NCBI GenBank assembly: GCA_902778535.1
Contig: CACYYG010000009.1
Coordinates: 62,001 to 126,000, forward strand
DNA: 64,000 nucleotides
Direction: 5' to 3'
DNA from: an uncultured Prevotellaceae bacterium
Lineage (GTDB): Bacteria; Bacteroidota; Bacteroidia; Bacteroidales; Bacteroidaceae
In this document: piece after piece, positions 1 to 7,651 of the stretch
How positions within the stretch are numbered: the first letter of the stretch is position 1
Layout: every line of letters starts with the position of its first letter
Notes under the pieces: generated by a model
What the model was told of the DNA's origin: nothing
The model's database searches: none
What the model saw: the letters and a program-made list of their open reading frames with translations, nothing else
Translations under genes and position numbers: made by a program

Positions 1-1298
1 GGCGTCACCTGTTTCGTAGCAATGTCATAGAGGAACAACTCGTTTTCTGTCATACTGGGTGTGACGTCGGCGGGCAACTGACAGCCCATGCGGTCGAAAG
101 CCTCAGGCGTTCCCGTGAAGAGCAGCTGCTTGCCGTCGGGCGAGAACTGAGCACTGCTGAGAAATCCCACACATTGCATCAACGTATCGGCCTTTAGCGT
201 CTGTACATCAAGCAGATAATAGTCCTGCACCTCCGTCGGGCGCTTGACAAGACGGCTATATGACGAAATGACGAGCAGCGTCTTTCCGTCGGGCGAGATG
301 CTGCTGAGATATTCGCCTTTCGTTCCAAAAGTGATGCGCTGGGCAATGCCGGAAGCAAGGTCCATCTTCACAAGATAGTTGCGGTCGCGCCAGCCTGGCT
401 GACGGTCGTCCATCTCCAGCACCTCGAACACCTCCTCGTCCTCCTTCGGTCCTTCTTCCTCGGCAGAGACAATGAGATAATCCTCCGTAGGACTGACGGT
501 ATAGCCGCCCTTCGGCACACCTGCAGCAAAGACGCTGCGCTCCCCCGTCAAGGGATTTACCTTGTAGAGCATACGCTTGCCGTCCTCCGACACCTCTTCT
601 ATATATGCGCACGTATGAGGCATCCAGCGCACGCTCTGTGTAGGACGGCTGAGCACACGTTGGGTCTTGACATCAAGCAATTCATATTCCCAGCGGCTCT
701 GTCCGCCGCGCTCCGTTGTCTGATAGCTGACAGTGGCAAACTGTCCGTCGGCCGAGAGGCTGATGCCCCTCACGCGGCGTCCGTCGGTCAGGTCGTGCAC
801 CATATACGGGTGTTCCCTGGCCAGCGTGGGCACAACGAGGCGACTGGCATCGATGGTAACGCGGATGCTGTCGCTATCGCAGGGTTGAGCCAGGTATTTC
901 ACGGCCAGCGTGTGGTGCTCAGGAGCCAGCTTCAGCTCCGCGCCGGCCTCCTTGCCGTCGATGAAGAGCTTATAGTTGGCCGGGCCTTCCACACTGACGG
1001 TGCCCTTCACATAGTCGCTGTTATTGATGAAAAAGCTGAGCACGCCCACACTCTTCGAGTCGGCGAGCGAGGGCAGCAGCCCGGCTTTGCAGGTCGTGGT
1101 AGGCACGGCATCGTGAGGCAAGGCTTCAAGCAGCGATGTCTCGTCGAACTGCTTACCGCCCACGTTCACCGTGTCGGCGGCAAAGGGCTGGCTCACGGCA
1201 AAGGGTCCCGCCAGGTTAAACTCAGTAACTTCGGTCTTTTCTTGCGCCGTGGCCGTCGTAACCAACAGCGCCGCTAATGGTAGGATGTACTGCTTCAT
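1..1298 (-). CDS. S9 family serine peptidase, N-terminal part (runs off the left edge)
   Basis: First ~432 codons of a secreted prolyl-oligopeptidase/dipeptidyl-peptidase-like enzyme. Seen: ATG at 1298 read leftwards, signal peptide MKQYILPLAALLVTTATAQ, then repeated propeller-blade phrases (SADGQFATVSY, SEDGKRMLYKV, SPTEDYLIVSA, SPDGKTLLVIS, SPDGKQLLFTG). In the S9 family this propeller gates an alpha/beta-hydrolase domain with a Ser-Asp-His triad; that half lies outside the window, so activity cannot be judged. A TAnnTTTG box at 1321-1328 lies upstream. The gene is divergent from the CotH gene, and a palindrome array sits between them. Role in periplasmic or surface peptide trimming is inferred from the family. 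Confidence 0.85.
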   Translation of the reverse strand, partial: MKQYILPLAALLVTTATAQEKTEVTEFNLAGPFAVSQPFAADTVNVGGKQFDETSLLEALPHDAVPTTTCKAGLLPSLADSKSVGVLSFFINNSDYVKGTVSVEGPANYKLFIDGKEAGAELKLAPEHHTLAVKYLAQPCDSDSIRVTIDASRLVVPTLAREHPYMVHDLTDGRRVRGISLSADGQFATVSYQTTERGGQSRWEYELLDVKTQRVLSRPTQSVRWMPHTCAYIEEVSEDGKRMLYKVNPLTGERSVFAAGVPKGGYTVSPTEDYLIVSAEEEGPKEDEEVFEVLEMDDRQPGWRDRNYLVKMDLASGIAQRITFGTKGEYLSSISPDGKTLLVISSYSRLVKRPTEVQDYYLLDVQTLKADTLMQCVGFLSSAQFSPDGKQLLFTGTPEAFDRMGCQLPADVTPSMTENELFLYDIATKQVT

Positions 1299-1320
1299 TA
1301 TCATTGAATTGATTTTGATG

Positions 1321-1328
1321 CAAAAGTA
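1321..1328 (-). promoter_or_regulatory. -7 promoter box of the S9 peptidase gene
   Basis: Minus-strand TACTTTTG matches the Bacteroidetes TAnnTTTG -7 element, 22 bp before the ATG at 1298. Confidence 0.65.
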
Positions 1329-1405
1329 CACACTTTTTTTTACATTTCAGATATTTCTGATAAAAATATGCTGTTCAGGCCAAAATAGCGCTTTGTGACA
1401 AAACA

Positions 1406-1466
1406 GTAACCACGTGGGTTACTGACTGTAACCACGCGGGTTACTGACAGTAACCCACGTGGTTAC
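1406..1466. repeat. Array of three 17-bp palindromes at 22-bp steps (locus 1)
   Basis: Units at 1406-1422 (GTAACCACGTGGGTTAC), 1428-1444 (GTAACCACGCGGGTTAC) and 1450-1466 (GTAACCCACGTGGTTAC), separated by 5-bp spacers TGACT and TGACA, so each step is exactly 22 bp. It lies in the 316-bp divergent gap between the S9 peptidase and CotH genes. The same palindrome family occurs at 37382-37442 and 54864-54946. No T-run follows, so it does not look like a simple terminator. Confidence 0.95.
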
Positions 1467-1523
1467 TAAAATTTTCTTTTGTTAACAAATCGCTGCGATA
1501 GACTTTTCAAAATCATCGATGTT

Positions 1524-1556
1524 CTTTTTCACGGGGATGATGCTCGTGAAAAAAAG
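1524..1556. repeat. Small hairpin of CTTTTTCACG / CGTGAAAAA type
   Basis: Arms CTTTTTCACG (1524-1533) and CGTGAAAAAAAG (1544-1556) flank an ~10-base loop just upstream of the CotH promoter. The arm sequence resembles the hairpin of the elements near 10.2 and 22.0 kb, but the flanks do not clearly match, so kinship is only a suggestion. Confidence 0.45.
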
Positions 1557-1602
1557 TGATTATTTTTTACGGCAAGGCAATTGTTTTTTCACTTTATGTT
1601 TG

Positions 1603-1610
1603 TATCTTTG
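1603..1610 (+). promoter_or_regulatory. -7 promoter box of the CotH gene
   Basis: TATCTTTG, with TTG at 1581-1583 about 20 bp upstream as a -33 candidate. Only four bases (CGCC) separate it from the ATG at 1615, so the predicted transcript starts at or almost at the start codon. Confidence 0.7.
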
Positions 1611-1614
1611 CGCC

Positions 1615-4098
1615 ATGATTGACCCGAGAAACATCATCATTGCATGCCTGCTCATGCTGTGGCACCTGCCTGTGTCGAGTGCCGGCAACGACACATTGGA
1701 AGATTCAGCCAACAGTCTGATGCTGAACGAGCTGATGCAGTCGAACATCGACTGTGTGATGGACGACCTCAAGGACTATCCCGATTCGTGGGTCGAGCTC
1801 TACAATGGGGGCTCAACTGTAGTCAACCTCAACCGCTACAGTCTCGGCATCACGTCCAACGCCACCGAGGCGTGGACGCTGCCCGACAAGGTCCTCAGTC
1901 CCAACTCACGCATCCTTGTCTATTGCGACAAGGCGGGCGACGGCCTCCACACCAATTTCCGCTTAGAGTCGGGCAAGGGCTGTGCCGTCTATCTCTTCTG
2001 CGACGGGCAGATTGTTGACCAGCTATCGGGTCTGAAAAAGCAGCCGGCGCCGAACATCGGCTACGGACGCAGCAGCGACGGCAGCGCAGAATGGGGCTAC
2101 GAGCTGCGCCCCACTCCCGGCGGGCCGAACTCCGGCGGCATCTGCGACCACGACCATCTGCTGGGCGACCCTATCTTCAGTCAGGCGGGAAGCGTCTTTA
2201 CCGACAACCCCACCTTTCAGCTCACCCTCACAGTGCCCGACGGTTCTGCCGACGGAACAGCAATACACTACACCTTAGACGGCACCGAACCCACCAAGTA
2301 CAGCAACCTCTACACCGGCCCGATCACTATCAGCTCAACCACCGTCATCAGGGCACGCCTGTTCTGCGAAGGCTGGATGTCGCCGCGCTCCGTCACTCAG
2401 AGCTACATCTACTTCCCGCGACAGCTGACATTGCCCGTCATATCCATCGTCACCAACGACATCTACCTGAACGGTGCGGAAACCGGCATCTTTGCCAACA
2501 ATACCGACAAGAAAAGGAACGACTGGCGACGCCCCATCAACATCGAGTTCTTCTTCGACGGCGAAAACACGCCCAGCAACCTGAACCAGCTGTGCGAGAC
2601 ACGCGTGGCAGGTGCCGCCTCGCGCGGCGCATTGAAAAAATCGATGGCCATCTATGCCCACAAGCGCTTCGGCACGAAACGATTTGAATATGAGTTCTTT
2701 CCCGACCAGTGTCCCAGCCTCACCGACTTCAAGTCGTTGATGTTGCGCAATGCCGGCAACGACTTCGACTATCTCTATATGCGCGACGCCATCGTGCAGC
2801 GCTCAATGGCCACCTATCAAGACCTCGACTGGCAGGCTTGGCGCCCAGCCATCGTCTACATCAACGGCCAATACCATAGCATGCTGAACATACGCGAGCG
2901 GGGTAACGAGGACAATGTCTACACTCACTACGACGGACTGGAGGACATCGACCTTATTGAAAACTGGTGGGACCTGAAAGAAGGCACATGGGATGCCTAC
3001 AACCAGTTCAAGGACTTCTACAATGAGCATGGCCACACAATGGCGGAGTATGAGCAGTGGATGGACTGCGAGGAGTTTGCCAACCTGATGGCCCTGAACC
3101 TGTTCTTCAACAACTACGACTTTCCCGGCAACAACATCGTTATGTGGCGACCGAGAACGGAGGACGGACGCTGGCGTTGGATAGCTAAGGACTGCGACTA
3201 CACGATGGGTTTGTACGGCGACCCCGTGGAATACAAGATACTGGAGTGGCTCCACAACCCGAATTATGACGGCAACAAGAACTGGGGTGCCAACAGCAGC
3301 AGTAGCACAAGGCTCTTCCGCCGCCTGATGGAAGACAACGACTTCAACCGCATGTTCATCGACCGCACTGCCGTCTTTATGGGCGACATCCTCAGCGAGC
3401 AGAAGGTGCGCCAGCTGTGGGACGCAATGTACGAGCAAATCGAATATGAATATCCCTACCACCGCGAGCGCATCAACCGCTGGTGGCCGAACTATGCCGA
3501 CGAACTGAGTAAAGCACGGACCTGGCTGTCGAAGCGCCCGGCCATATTCTACCAGCAGTTAGCCGATTTCTATAAGTTGGGCTCACCTGTTCCAATGACC
3601 GTCAACTGGGAAAGGACGGAGGCGCCCGACGTGGACATCACGTTCAACGGCGTGCACCTTTCTGACGGCATGTTCGACGGTAAGTTCTTCGCCGGACGCG
3701 ACATCGTTTTGGATGGCTCAGAAGGCGGCGGTATGGAGGTGAAAGGCTGGCAGATAGCGCAGACAGCAGCAAATGGTACTGTTACAAAGCGCGAGGTGGA
3801 AGGGGCGTTGCTGGCTATGACGATGCCACAATGTAAAAAACTGGACGTCACGCCCATTCTGGCCGATGCTTCAGCCATCATTGCCATTGACACGAAACCT
3901 TGGAAATGGCAGTGGGAAGGCCAACAGTTGCGCATCAGCGGTGCAGCAGACGGCACGCGCATAAGCCTCTACGACCTGCGCGGCATCCTCATCAGCAGCA
4001 CCATAGCCCATGGAACCGACGTACTAATGAACGTCGGTAAAGGCTATCGTTTCATTTTAAAGGTAGGTGAAGTCAGCAAAATCGTATGTCGGCAATAA
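1615..4098 (+). CDS. Secreted CotH-kinase family protein with lamin-tail and chitobiase-like domains
   Basis: An 827-residue exported protein. I start it at ATG 1615, directly after the promoter box, because the frame upstream (from 1519) would be untranscribed and because MIDPRNIIIACLLMLWHL makes a signal peptide. Seen in order: lamin-tail-like domain (about 36-140; LMLNELMQSN, WVELYNGG), a chitobiase/hexosaminidase C-terminal-like Ig module (about 205-270; IHYTLDGTEPTKYSNLYTG), and a CotH region (about 290-600; NIRERGNEDNV, RWIAKDCDYTMGLYG). The tail (SLYDLRGILISS...) resembles the beta-sandwich at the end of many Bacteroidetes secreted proteins. CotH is an atypical protein kinase in spore coats; in Bacteroidales its substrate is unknown. 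The 3' end overlaps the convergent DciA-like gene by 26 bp. Confidence 0.85.
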   Translation: MIDPRNIIIACLLMLWHLPVSSAGNDTLEDSANSLMLNELMQSNIDCVMDDLKDYPDSWVELYNGGSTVVNLNRYSLGITSNATEAWTLPDKVLSPNSRILVYCDKAGDGLHTNFRLESGKGCAVYLFCDGQIVDQLSGLKKQPAPNIGYGRSSDGSAEWGYELRPTPGGPNSGGICDHDHLLGDPIFSQAGSVFTDNPTFQLTLTVPDGSADGTAIHYTLDGTEPTKYSNLYTGPITISSTTVIRARLFCEGWMSPRSVTQSYIYFPRQLTLPVISIVTNDIYLNGAETGIFANNTDKKRNDWRRPINIEFFFDGENTPSNLNQLCETRVAGAASRGALKKSMAIYAHKRFGTKRFEYEFFPDQCPSLTDFKSLMLRNAGNDFDYLYMRDAIVQRSMATYQDLDWQAWRPAIVYINGQYHSMLNIRERGNEDNVYTHYDGLEDIDLIENWWDLKEGTWDAYNQFKDFYNEHGHTMAEYEQWMDCEEFANLMALNLFFNNYDFPGNNIVMWRPRTEDGRWRWIAKDCDYTMGLYGDPVEYKILEWLHNPNYDGNKNWGANSSSSTRLFRRLMEDNDFNRMFIDRTAVFMGDILSEQKVRQLWDAMYEQIEYEYPYHRERINRWWPNYADELSKARTWLSKRPAIFYQQLADFYKLGSPVPMTVNWERTEAPDVDITFNGVHLSDGMFDGKFFAGRDIVLDGSEGGGMEVKGWQIAQTAANGTVTKREVEGALLAMTMPQCKKLDVTPILADASAIIAIDTKPWKWQWEGQQLRISGAADGTRISLYDLRGILISSTIAHGTDVLMNVGKGYRFILKVGEVSKIVCRQ

Positions 4099-4363
4099 TC
4101 TGTGCACCGACATGCTGGTTTAATCGCTGTACAAACTCCTGACGGCGCATACTCAGGTCGGCACGCAGGGCAGGAACGGAAAGTCTGACGAATAGCGTCT
4201 GATTCTGTATATGCACACTCGTGGTGAAGCGTGCTATGGCCTCGCCAGCCACCGTAGGCCACGACTCCACAAGACGCTTCTGCAGCAACGGCGTCTCTAA
4301 TCCCAGAAAACGCAACTGCTGCATCACCAGCTTTTCTACAGATTGTTCTCTTCTCTTAAACAT
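4073..4363 (-). CDS. DciA-like DUF721 protein
   Basis: A 96-residue protein of the DUF721 (DciA) family, seen in the MFKRREQSVEKLVMQQLRF start, the WPTVAGEAIARFTT core and the LFVRLSVPALRADLSM strand region. DciA proteins load or assist the replicative helicase DnaB in bacteria without DnaC. The gene begins 2 bp after recF ends on the same strand, so the two are very likely one transcript for replication and repair. Its last 26 bp overlap the end of the CotH gene on the other strand. The helicase role is inferred from the family. Confidence 0.8.
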   Translation of the reverse strand: MFKRREQSVEKLVMQQLRFLGLETPLLQKRLVESWPTVAGEAIARFTTSVHIQNQTLFVRLSVPALRADLSMRRQEFVQRLNQHVGAQIIADIRFC

Positions 4364-4365
4364 CT

Positions 4366-5475
4366 TTATTCAATGACTCCGTCAGATACATGAAACAGGC
4401 GGTAGTCGCAGTCGCCGTGCGAGAGTATCTGGTCCAGATGGTCGCGGTTGGTGTCGGTGATGAAAATCTGACCGAACTGCTGGCTGGCCACCAGACGAAT
4501 AATCTGCTCCACGCGGTGCGCATCGAGTTTGTCGAAAATATCATCGAGCAGCAAAATAGGATGCTCGCCATTCCCATCATTTCCATTCAAAAACAGGTAT
4601 TGAGCCAGCTTCAGCGCAATGACAAAAGTCTTCTGCTGACCCTGACTACCCTCACGCCTCATGGGATGCCCGTCGATGAGAATCTCAAGGTCGTCACGGT
4701 GGACGCCATGCAAGGAGTAGCCCACAGCACGGTCTTTCAGACGGTCGCGACGGATGACATCGAGCAGCGGACCACGCTGGCAGTGAGACACATAGTTGAG
4801 CGACACCTGCTCATGACCGCCGCTCACCGTGTCATAGAAATGCTGGAAACAAGGCGCCAGCTTTTCCACGAAAGCACTGCGACAAGCCGACACTTCCTCG
4901 CCCTGACGCGCCATTTCCTCCTCCAGAAGATCCATCAGCTGTGCATCGGGCTCATGCTCCTCATCGCGCAAGAGGGCGTTGCGCTGCAGCAAGGCTTTGT
5001 TGTAGCGGTTGAGGGCATCAATGTAAGGACGGTTGCGCTGGGCGATGGTCAAATCCATCAGCCGCCGGCGCTCATCGCTGCTGCCCTCAATAAGCAGCAT
5101 GTCGGCAGGCGACACCATCACCAGCGGAATCAGGCCGATATGCTCCGACAACCGCTGATACTCCTTTCCGTTGCGCTTGAAGTGCTTCTTCTGCCCTTTC
5201 TTCATGCCGCAGAACACCTTGAGGGGTGAGCTGTCAGAGGTGAGGGGCGAGAGATATGTTCCCTCGACGACGAAGAATTCCTCATCGTGACGGATGGCGA
5301 GAGTGTCCTGATTACTGTTAGCAGAATGGCAGAAGCTGAGAAAATAAATGGCGTCGAGCACGTTGGTCTTGCCTGCCCCATTGTTGCCGATGAAGCAGTT
5401 GATTTTGGGTGAGAAAGACAGTGTGGCTCCCTCAATATTCTTGTAATTGACGATGGAAAGTTGTTCTAAAACCAT
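4366..5475 (-). CDS. recF: DNA replication/repair protein RecF
   Basis: A 369-residue SMC-like ATPase that helps load RecA at ssDNA gaps. Seen: Walker A GNNGAGKTN near residue 30, the RecF signature region (HGVHRDDLEILIDGHPMRREGSQGQ), and Walker B ILLLDDIFDKLD near residue 315. Length is normal. The start at 5475 is supported by a TAAATTTG box 10 bp upstream. An unusual stretch, YLSPLTSDSSPLKV, is encoded by iterated CTCACCTC-like units at 5221-5252 and looks like an expanded loop. The DciA-like gene follows after 2 bp. Confidence 0.95.
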   Translation of the reverse strand: MVLEQLSIVNYKNIEGATLSFSPKINCFIGNNGAGKTNVLDAIYFLSFCHSANSNQDTLAIRHDEEFFVVEGTYLSPLTSDSSPLKVFCGMKKGQKKHFKRNGKEYQRLSEHIGLIPLVMVSPADMLLIEGSSDERRRLMDLTIAQRNRPYIDALNRYNKALLQRNALLRDEEHEPDAQLMDLLEEEMARQGEEVSACRSAFVEKLAPCFQHFYDTVSGGHEQVSLNYVSHCQRGPLLDVIRRDRLKDRAVGYSLHGVHRDDLEILIDGHPMRREGSQGQQKTFVIALKLAQYLFLNGNDGNGEHPILLLDDIFDKLDAHRVEQIIRLVASQQFGQIFITDTNRDHLDQILSHGDCDYRLFHVSDGVIE

Positions 5476-5485
5476 AAATTTTGTG

Positions 5486-5493
5486 CAAATTTA
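5486..5493 (-). promoter_or_regulatory. -7 promoter box of recF
   Basis: Minus-strand TAAATTTG, 10 bp before the recF ATG; it drives recF and the DciA-like gene. Confidence 0.65.
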
Positions 5494-5557
5494 CGGCTTT
5501 TGGGGCTTAAAAGCAAAAAAAGTGGGAAATAAATTTCACCATCTGCAAGATTTTCAG

Positions 5558-5565
5558 TAATTTTG
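5558..5565 (+). promoter_or_regulatory. -7 promoter box of the TPR-ribH unit
   Basis: TAATTTTG about 107 bp before ATG 5672. The leader between them holds a small hairpin (CATCC/GGATG around 5604-5618) flanked by two GCTTCCAA copies. Function of the leader is unknown. Confidence 0.6.
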
Positions 5566-5671
5566 CGCCCGCAAATTGCATTTTTAGGATTCAACGCTTC
5601 CAAACATCCCTACGCGGATGCTTCCAAGCCTTGCAACATAAAAAGAAAAACAGAACAAAATAAAAATCATA

Positions 5672-6418
5672 ATGGCAGAAAAAATTGCAAGAAAGGCCAA
5701 CGCTGAGACTCAGCCGGCACAGAACAAGAAAGAGGATTTCATCCTCAAGTACAAGAACCTGATCATCGGTGGCGTCATCGCCATCATAGCCATCATTGTG
5801 GGCATCGTCTTCTGGAACAATCACAAGACATCCAAGCTGAATAATGCCCAGACGGCCTCTGCAGTGGCGCAGACAAGTCTGTACGACGCCCAGGAAGCAC
5901 TGATGAACGGCATGAACGACTTCAGCGAGCAGAAGTATCTGACCGCCCTCGTAGGCGACAGCGCTACAAAGAGCGCAGGTTTCCTGAAGATTGCCGACGA
6001 GTATTCCTCAACACCTGCCGGCAACCTGGCCAACCTCTATGCCGGTCTTTGCTACGCTCACCTCGACAAGTGGGAAGACGCCGTGAAGTATTTAGAGAAG
6101 TTTAACGATGCCGGCGACCTGATTATCTCGCCCGCAGCTCATGCTGCTCTTGGCAACGCCTATGCTCACGTGAACAGGCTCGACGACGCCGTGAAGGCTC
6201 TCCAGCAGGCAGGCGACAAGGCCGACAACATCCTGCAGACTCCTATCTACTACATCCAGGCCGGCGAGATTCTGGAAGCCCAGGGCAAGAAGGCCGAGGC
6301 ACTGGAAATGTACAAGAAGGTGAAGAAGTATGAGCGCGTGAAGAACATCAACGGCATTTCGCAGACATCCTACTACGTGGATATCGCCAACGAATATATC
6401 GAGCGTCTGTCGGAATAA
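5672..6418 (+). CDS. Membrane-anchored tetratricopeptide repeat protein
   Basis: A 248-residue protein with a charged N-terminus, one membrane helix at about 29-49 (LIIGGVIAIIAIIVGIVFW) and then TPR-like helix pairs (about 85-245; AGNLANLYAGLCYAHLDKWEDAV, AHAALGNAYAHVNRLDDAV, YIQAGEILEAQGKKAEALEMYKK). It resembles the YfgM-type ancillary TPR proteins of the inner membrane, which face the periplasm and contact the Sec machinery or foldases. It is 6 bp upstream of ribH and shares its promoter at 5558-5565; the pairing with ribH does not by itself explain a function. Confidence 0.8.
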   Translation: MAEKIARKANAETQPAQNKKEDFILKYKNLIIGGVIAIIAIIVGIVFWNNHKTSKLNNAQTASAVAQTSLYDAQEALMNGMNDFSEQKYLTALVGDSATKSAGFLKIADEYSSTPAGNLANLYAGLCYAHLDKWEDAVKYLEKFNDAGDLIISPAAHAALGNAYAHVNRLDDAVKALQQAGDKADNILQTPIYYIQAGEILEAQGKKAEALEMYKKVKKYERVKNINGISQTSYYVDIANEYIERLSE

Positions 6419-6424
6419 AAGAAT

Positions 6425-6895
6425 ATGGCAACAAGCAACCTGTCAGCCTACGACCCGCAGAGTGTGCCCGATGCGTCGAACATGATTTTCGGCATCGTGG
6501 TGGCCGAATGGAACCCTGAGATTACGGGTGCTCTGCTCAGCGGATGTGTCAGCACACTTGAGAAGCACGGCGCACTGCCCGAGAATATTCACGTGAAGCG
6601 CGTGCCCGGCTCCTTCGAGCTCATCTACGGTGCCCACCAGATGACGCTGAACGACGGCTACGACGCCGTCATCATCCTCGGCTCGGTCATACGCGGCGAG
6701 ACACCGCATTTCGACTACATCTGTCAGGGTGTAACCGCTGGTATAGCCCGCCTGAACGCCACGAGCAACATTCCCGTCATTTACGGACTGCTCACCACCA
6801 ACGACATGCAGCAGGCACGCGACCGCGCAGGCGGCCGATTGGGCAACAAAGGCGACGAGTGTGCTATCGTAGCCATCAAGATGGCAAAGTTCTAA
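6425..6895 (+). CDS. ribH: 6,7-dimethyl-8-ribityllumazine synthase
   Basis: A 156-residue riboflavin-pathway enzyme joining 5-amino-6-ribitylaminouracil with 3,4-dihydroxy-2-butanone 4-phosphate. Seen: [13 protein letters not shown] at the N-terminus, [27 protein letters not shown] (with the conserved His) and the [17 protein letters not shown] region that binds phosphate. Length is normal for the family, which assembles into pentamers or 60-mer capsids. It is 6 bp behind the TPR gene. No FMN riboswitch was recognised upstream. Confidence 0.95.
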   Translation: MATSNLSAYDPQSVPDASNMIFGIVVAEWNPEITGALLSGCVSTLEKHGALPENIHVKRVPGSFELIYGAHQMTLNDGYDAVIILGSVIRGETPHFDYICQGVTAGIARLNATSNIPVIYGLLTTNDMQQARDRAGGRLGNKGDECAIVAIKMAKF

Positions 6896-6922
6896 TACTC
6901 GCTGTCAGACACTTAACAGGAA

Positions 6923-7483
6923 TCACCACCTAACCGCAACATCGAGCTGAAGGCCGCTCAGGCTGACGTCGATGTTGCGGTTCTTTATGACCTTACGCTT
7001 CAGCCAATAGGTCAGCTCAGTGGCACAGATACCGATGGCTGCGCCTGCCAACACATCGTGCGCATAGTGGCGGTCGCAACGCACACGGTCGGCAGCCACC
7101 AGCGTAGCCAGCGTATAGCCACCCACAGTAATCCAGGGCGACACCCGACCGTATTCATGCATCAGCACTGTAGCACCGCTGAAAGCCAGCGTAGCATGAC
7201 CCGAGGGCAGCGAGCGGCGGTCGCTTTTATCCGGGCGCAACTCGTTGCACGTATGCTTCAGCCCGTAAGCCACAGCAGCACTCAGAACATAGGCTGAAGC
7301 CGACGTTGCCAACAGCTCCGGCCAAGAATGTGAGTCACTCTGCACACCGCAGGCTCTCAATCCGAAAACCGCTGCCATCGGCACATGCTGCAGCACATCG
7401 TCCAACGCGTCGCTGTGCTGCTGTTGTGCGCCGACATTCATGGTTGTCAGCAGGCAGAGCAAAAAGATGACAATCTTCATCAT
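6923..7483 (-). CDS. PAP2-family membrane-associated phosphatase
   Basis: About 186 residues from the ATG at 7483; the frame is open further upstream but a TAATTTTG box at 7493-7500 fixes the start here. Seen: signal peptide MMKIVIFLLCLLTTMNVGAQ and all three PAP2 motifs, KHTCNELRP, LPSGHAT and DRHYAHD. The family removes phosphate from lipid phosphates such as undecaprenyl pyrophosphate, phosphatidylglycerophosphate or lipid A. Which substrate is used here cannot be told. The gene is convergent with ribH, leaving a 27-bp gap. Confidence 0.85.
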   Translation of the reverse strand: MMKIVIFLLCLLTTMNVGAQQQHSDALDDVLQHVPMAAVFGLRACGVQSDSHSWPELLATSASAYVLSAAVAYGLKHTCNELRPDKSDRRSLPSGHATLAFSGATVLMHEYGRVSPWITVGGYTLATLVAADRVRCDRHYAHDVLAGAAIGICATELTYWLKRKVIKNRNIDVSLSGLQLDVAVRW

Positions 7484-7492
7484 TACAGGCGA

Positions 7493-7500
7493 CAAAATTA
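7493..7500 (-). promoter_or_regulatory. -7 promoter box of the PAP2 gene
   Basis: Minus-strand TAATTTTG, 9 bp before the ATG at 7483. Confidence 0.6.
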
Positions 7501-7595
7501 CAACTTTTCTCACGAAACAACCGACTTTTCTCAATTTTTTCCACAAATCACAATTTTTTCTTGGAGGGAAAGTCCTACTTATACAAGGAATTATG

Positions 7596-7603
7596 TATCT
7601 TTG
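7596..7603 (+). promoter_or_regulatory. -7 promoter box of the DUF1846 gene
   Basis: TATCTTTG about 48 bp upstream of ATG 7652. Confidence 0.6.
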
Positions 7604-7651
7604 CACTTTATTATTGTGATGAGAAAGTAATCGCGTGTACATTACTATATT

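Noticed and set aside
1406-1466. Rho-independent terminators
   Set aside because: No T-run follows, several palindromes are stacked, and two loci lie in divergent promoter gaps where no transcript needs to end.
1519-1614. Upstream extension of the CotH protein
   Set aside because: The -7 box at 1603-1610 lies inside it and a good signal peptide begins at 1615.
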